Positions 60,095 to 64,000 of a DNA stretch of 64,000 bases are shown here, one piece after another (within the stretch, counting starts at the first letter, position 1; each line of letters begins with the position of its first letter). The position numbers and the translations under genes are program-made. Below the pieces are notes generated by a model that had not been told where the DNA came from, ran no database searches, and saw only the letters and a list, made by a program, of their open reading frames with translations. The stretch is taken from contig RPFO01000348.1 of assembly GCA_009746045.1 (NCBI GenBank), positions 458,350-522,349 of the forward strand. The letters are read 5' to 3'. This DNA is from Mesostigma viride. Lineage: Eukaryota; Streptophyta; Mesostigmatophyceae; Mesostigmatales; Mesostigmataceae.

Positions 60095-61002
60095 TTTCAA
60101 ATTTATATGCTAGCAATTCGAGGGTGCAGAAAGGTATGGCTTGCGACAATCCTTTTTAAACAATATCTTGCATCGCGCACGGAAAATATACGCCCAATAT
60201 CGCAGGAGTAAAGCCATGAAGTGATACGTTATCTTTGTAATGCAAAGATTCCATGCAGGTTCCAGCGATATAATTTCCAGTCGAAAAAGATTCTCATTTG
60301 GCTACACGATATGTCAACTACAGCCCGCTATTTCCAGGATTACATGCATGCAGGCCGGAAGTGAAACGGAAATTGTCCAATCTAGTTTTCTGTTGTTCCT
60401 CGGCGCTTCCAACATTGCAGAGTGACCTGGGCGCGTTCAAGCCTTCTATTTCAATGGATCTACTATTAATAACCCTATCGTAACACCGCGGTTGTTGTTG
60501 CCTGTTATCATTCATCGGTTTTGGAGTGCGTTATGGCCTTACGGATACGAAGTGGCTTTCCTCCCACCGTAGTGAGCAGTTGCATTGGGGCACGAGACCA
60601 GCAAAACGGCGCTTAATCAAAACGGTTACGAACTACTTACCACAGGCATTGCCACGTGGCTTACCGCACAACAGGCGGGAAACTTCCAATGTATCTCTTC
60701 GCCGTATTACAGGGTCTAATCCGTTAAAACCAAGGCCGCGTGCGGAGTCCCTGGAGCAGGTCAGGAAGCCAGCGGAGCGGCCGCGCACTTCGCCTTGTGC
60801 GCGCTTGGATCCTCGCAAGCGTTTCATTAATGCCAAGAAGGCATATGCAGTCGGTACTCGGTAGGGCGGGAAGGTAGCGGCCATCGCCGTTTTTTCCTCT
60901 TCGGTATTTGTAACTCGCGTAGAGACGGAAACGCGATTTAATCCTTTTGTTTAACCATCATAAGTTAAATTTCCCGCAGTATTTTTCCATTTCAAGGCTA
61001 CG
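60095..61002. promoter_or_regulatory. Divergent intergenic region between SHOC1 (-) and the DEAD-box gene (+)
   Basis: The two start codons (60094 minus, 61003 plus) are about 0.9 kb apart and point away from each other, so this segment must hold both promoters and leaders. A 112-codon plus frame (60526-60864) is open, basic and unrecognised, so it is regarded as chance or leader sequence. No TATA box or known operator could be assigned with confidence. Confidence 0.5.
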
Positions 61003-63938
<2,936 letters not shown>

Positions 63939-64000
63939 TGACATACTCAGGGCGTGCAAGCGGTGCGCACGTGTAGCCACTTGTGCAGGCAGAACCCGCT

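Noticed and set aside
60526-60864. 112-codon plus-strand frame between SHOC1 and the DEAD-box gene
   Set aside because: Basic, low information, no recognised motif and no splice-linked neighbour; more likely leader or promoter sequence.

Overview
The window is eukaryotic nuclear DNA. Every convincing gene is split by GT-AG introns (one looks GC-AG), exon phases join across introns, there are no operons or Shine-Dalgarno-led runs, and non-LTR retrotransposons, SINE-like and MITE-like insertions and long micro/minisatellites fill much of the sequence. The gene content (a plant-type SHOC1/ZIP2 meiotic protein, a DBP2/RH20-type DEAD-box helicase, a multi-pass membrane protein that resembles plant ones) suggests a green-lineage alga. 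That placement is an inference; no species marker was found.

Layout. 1-8.3 kb: a 15-bp minisatellite, then a five-exon plus-strand gene (911-8256) for a putative 2H-phosphoesterase-like protein, whose introns hold purine-rich, GCGGCTC and 57-bp tandem repeats and retroelement debris. 8.4-17.5 kb: a transposon graveyard with L1-type LINE fragments, an L2-type LINE that carries a nested ORF1-only element and a nested SINE-like element, an 860-bp (AAATG)n tract and a 630-bp (GAAT/GGAT)n tract. 20.2-25.1 kb: a five-exon ankyrin-repeat gene (+) with a hAT-like MITE in its first intron. 25.3-31.9 kb: a second full ORF1-only element (-), an older ORF1-related remnant, a second L2 LINE and a 5'-truncated third ORF1-element copy. 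33.4-38.4 kb: a minus-strand membrane-protein gene whose upstream side runs into a (GA)n tract and a 7.2-kb, 27-bp-unit minisatellite (38.7-45.9 kb). 49.3-60.1 kb: a large minus-strand SHOC1-like gene. 61.0 kb to the right edge: the 5' half of a DEAD-box helicase gene (+), divergent from SHOC1 across about 0.9 kb.

The most interesting system is the mobile-element network. An RT-bearing LINE family and an ORF1-only family end in an identical 19-nt stem-loop followed by (TTA/TTAAT)n. Several insertions are bounded by clear 9-12-bp target-site duplications, which allowed exact element ends to be read and nested insertions to be ordered in time. This fits an autonomous/non-autonomous retrotransposon pair that shares a 3' recognition hairpin.

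All exon structures were derived by hand from splice motifs and phase continuity, without transcripts. Family assignments rest on recognised motifs, not database searches.
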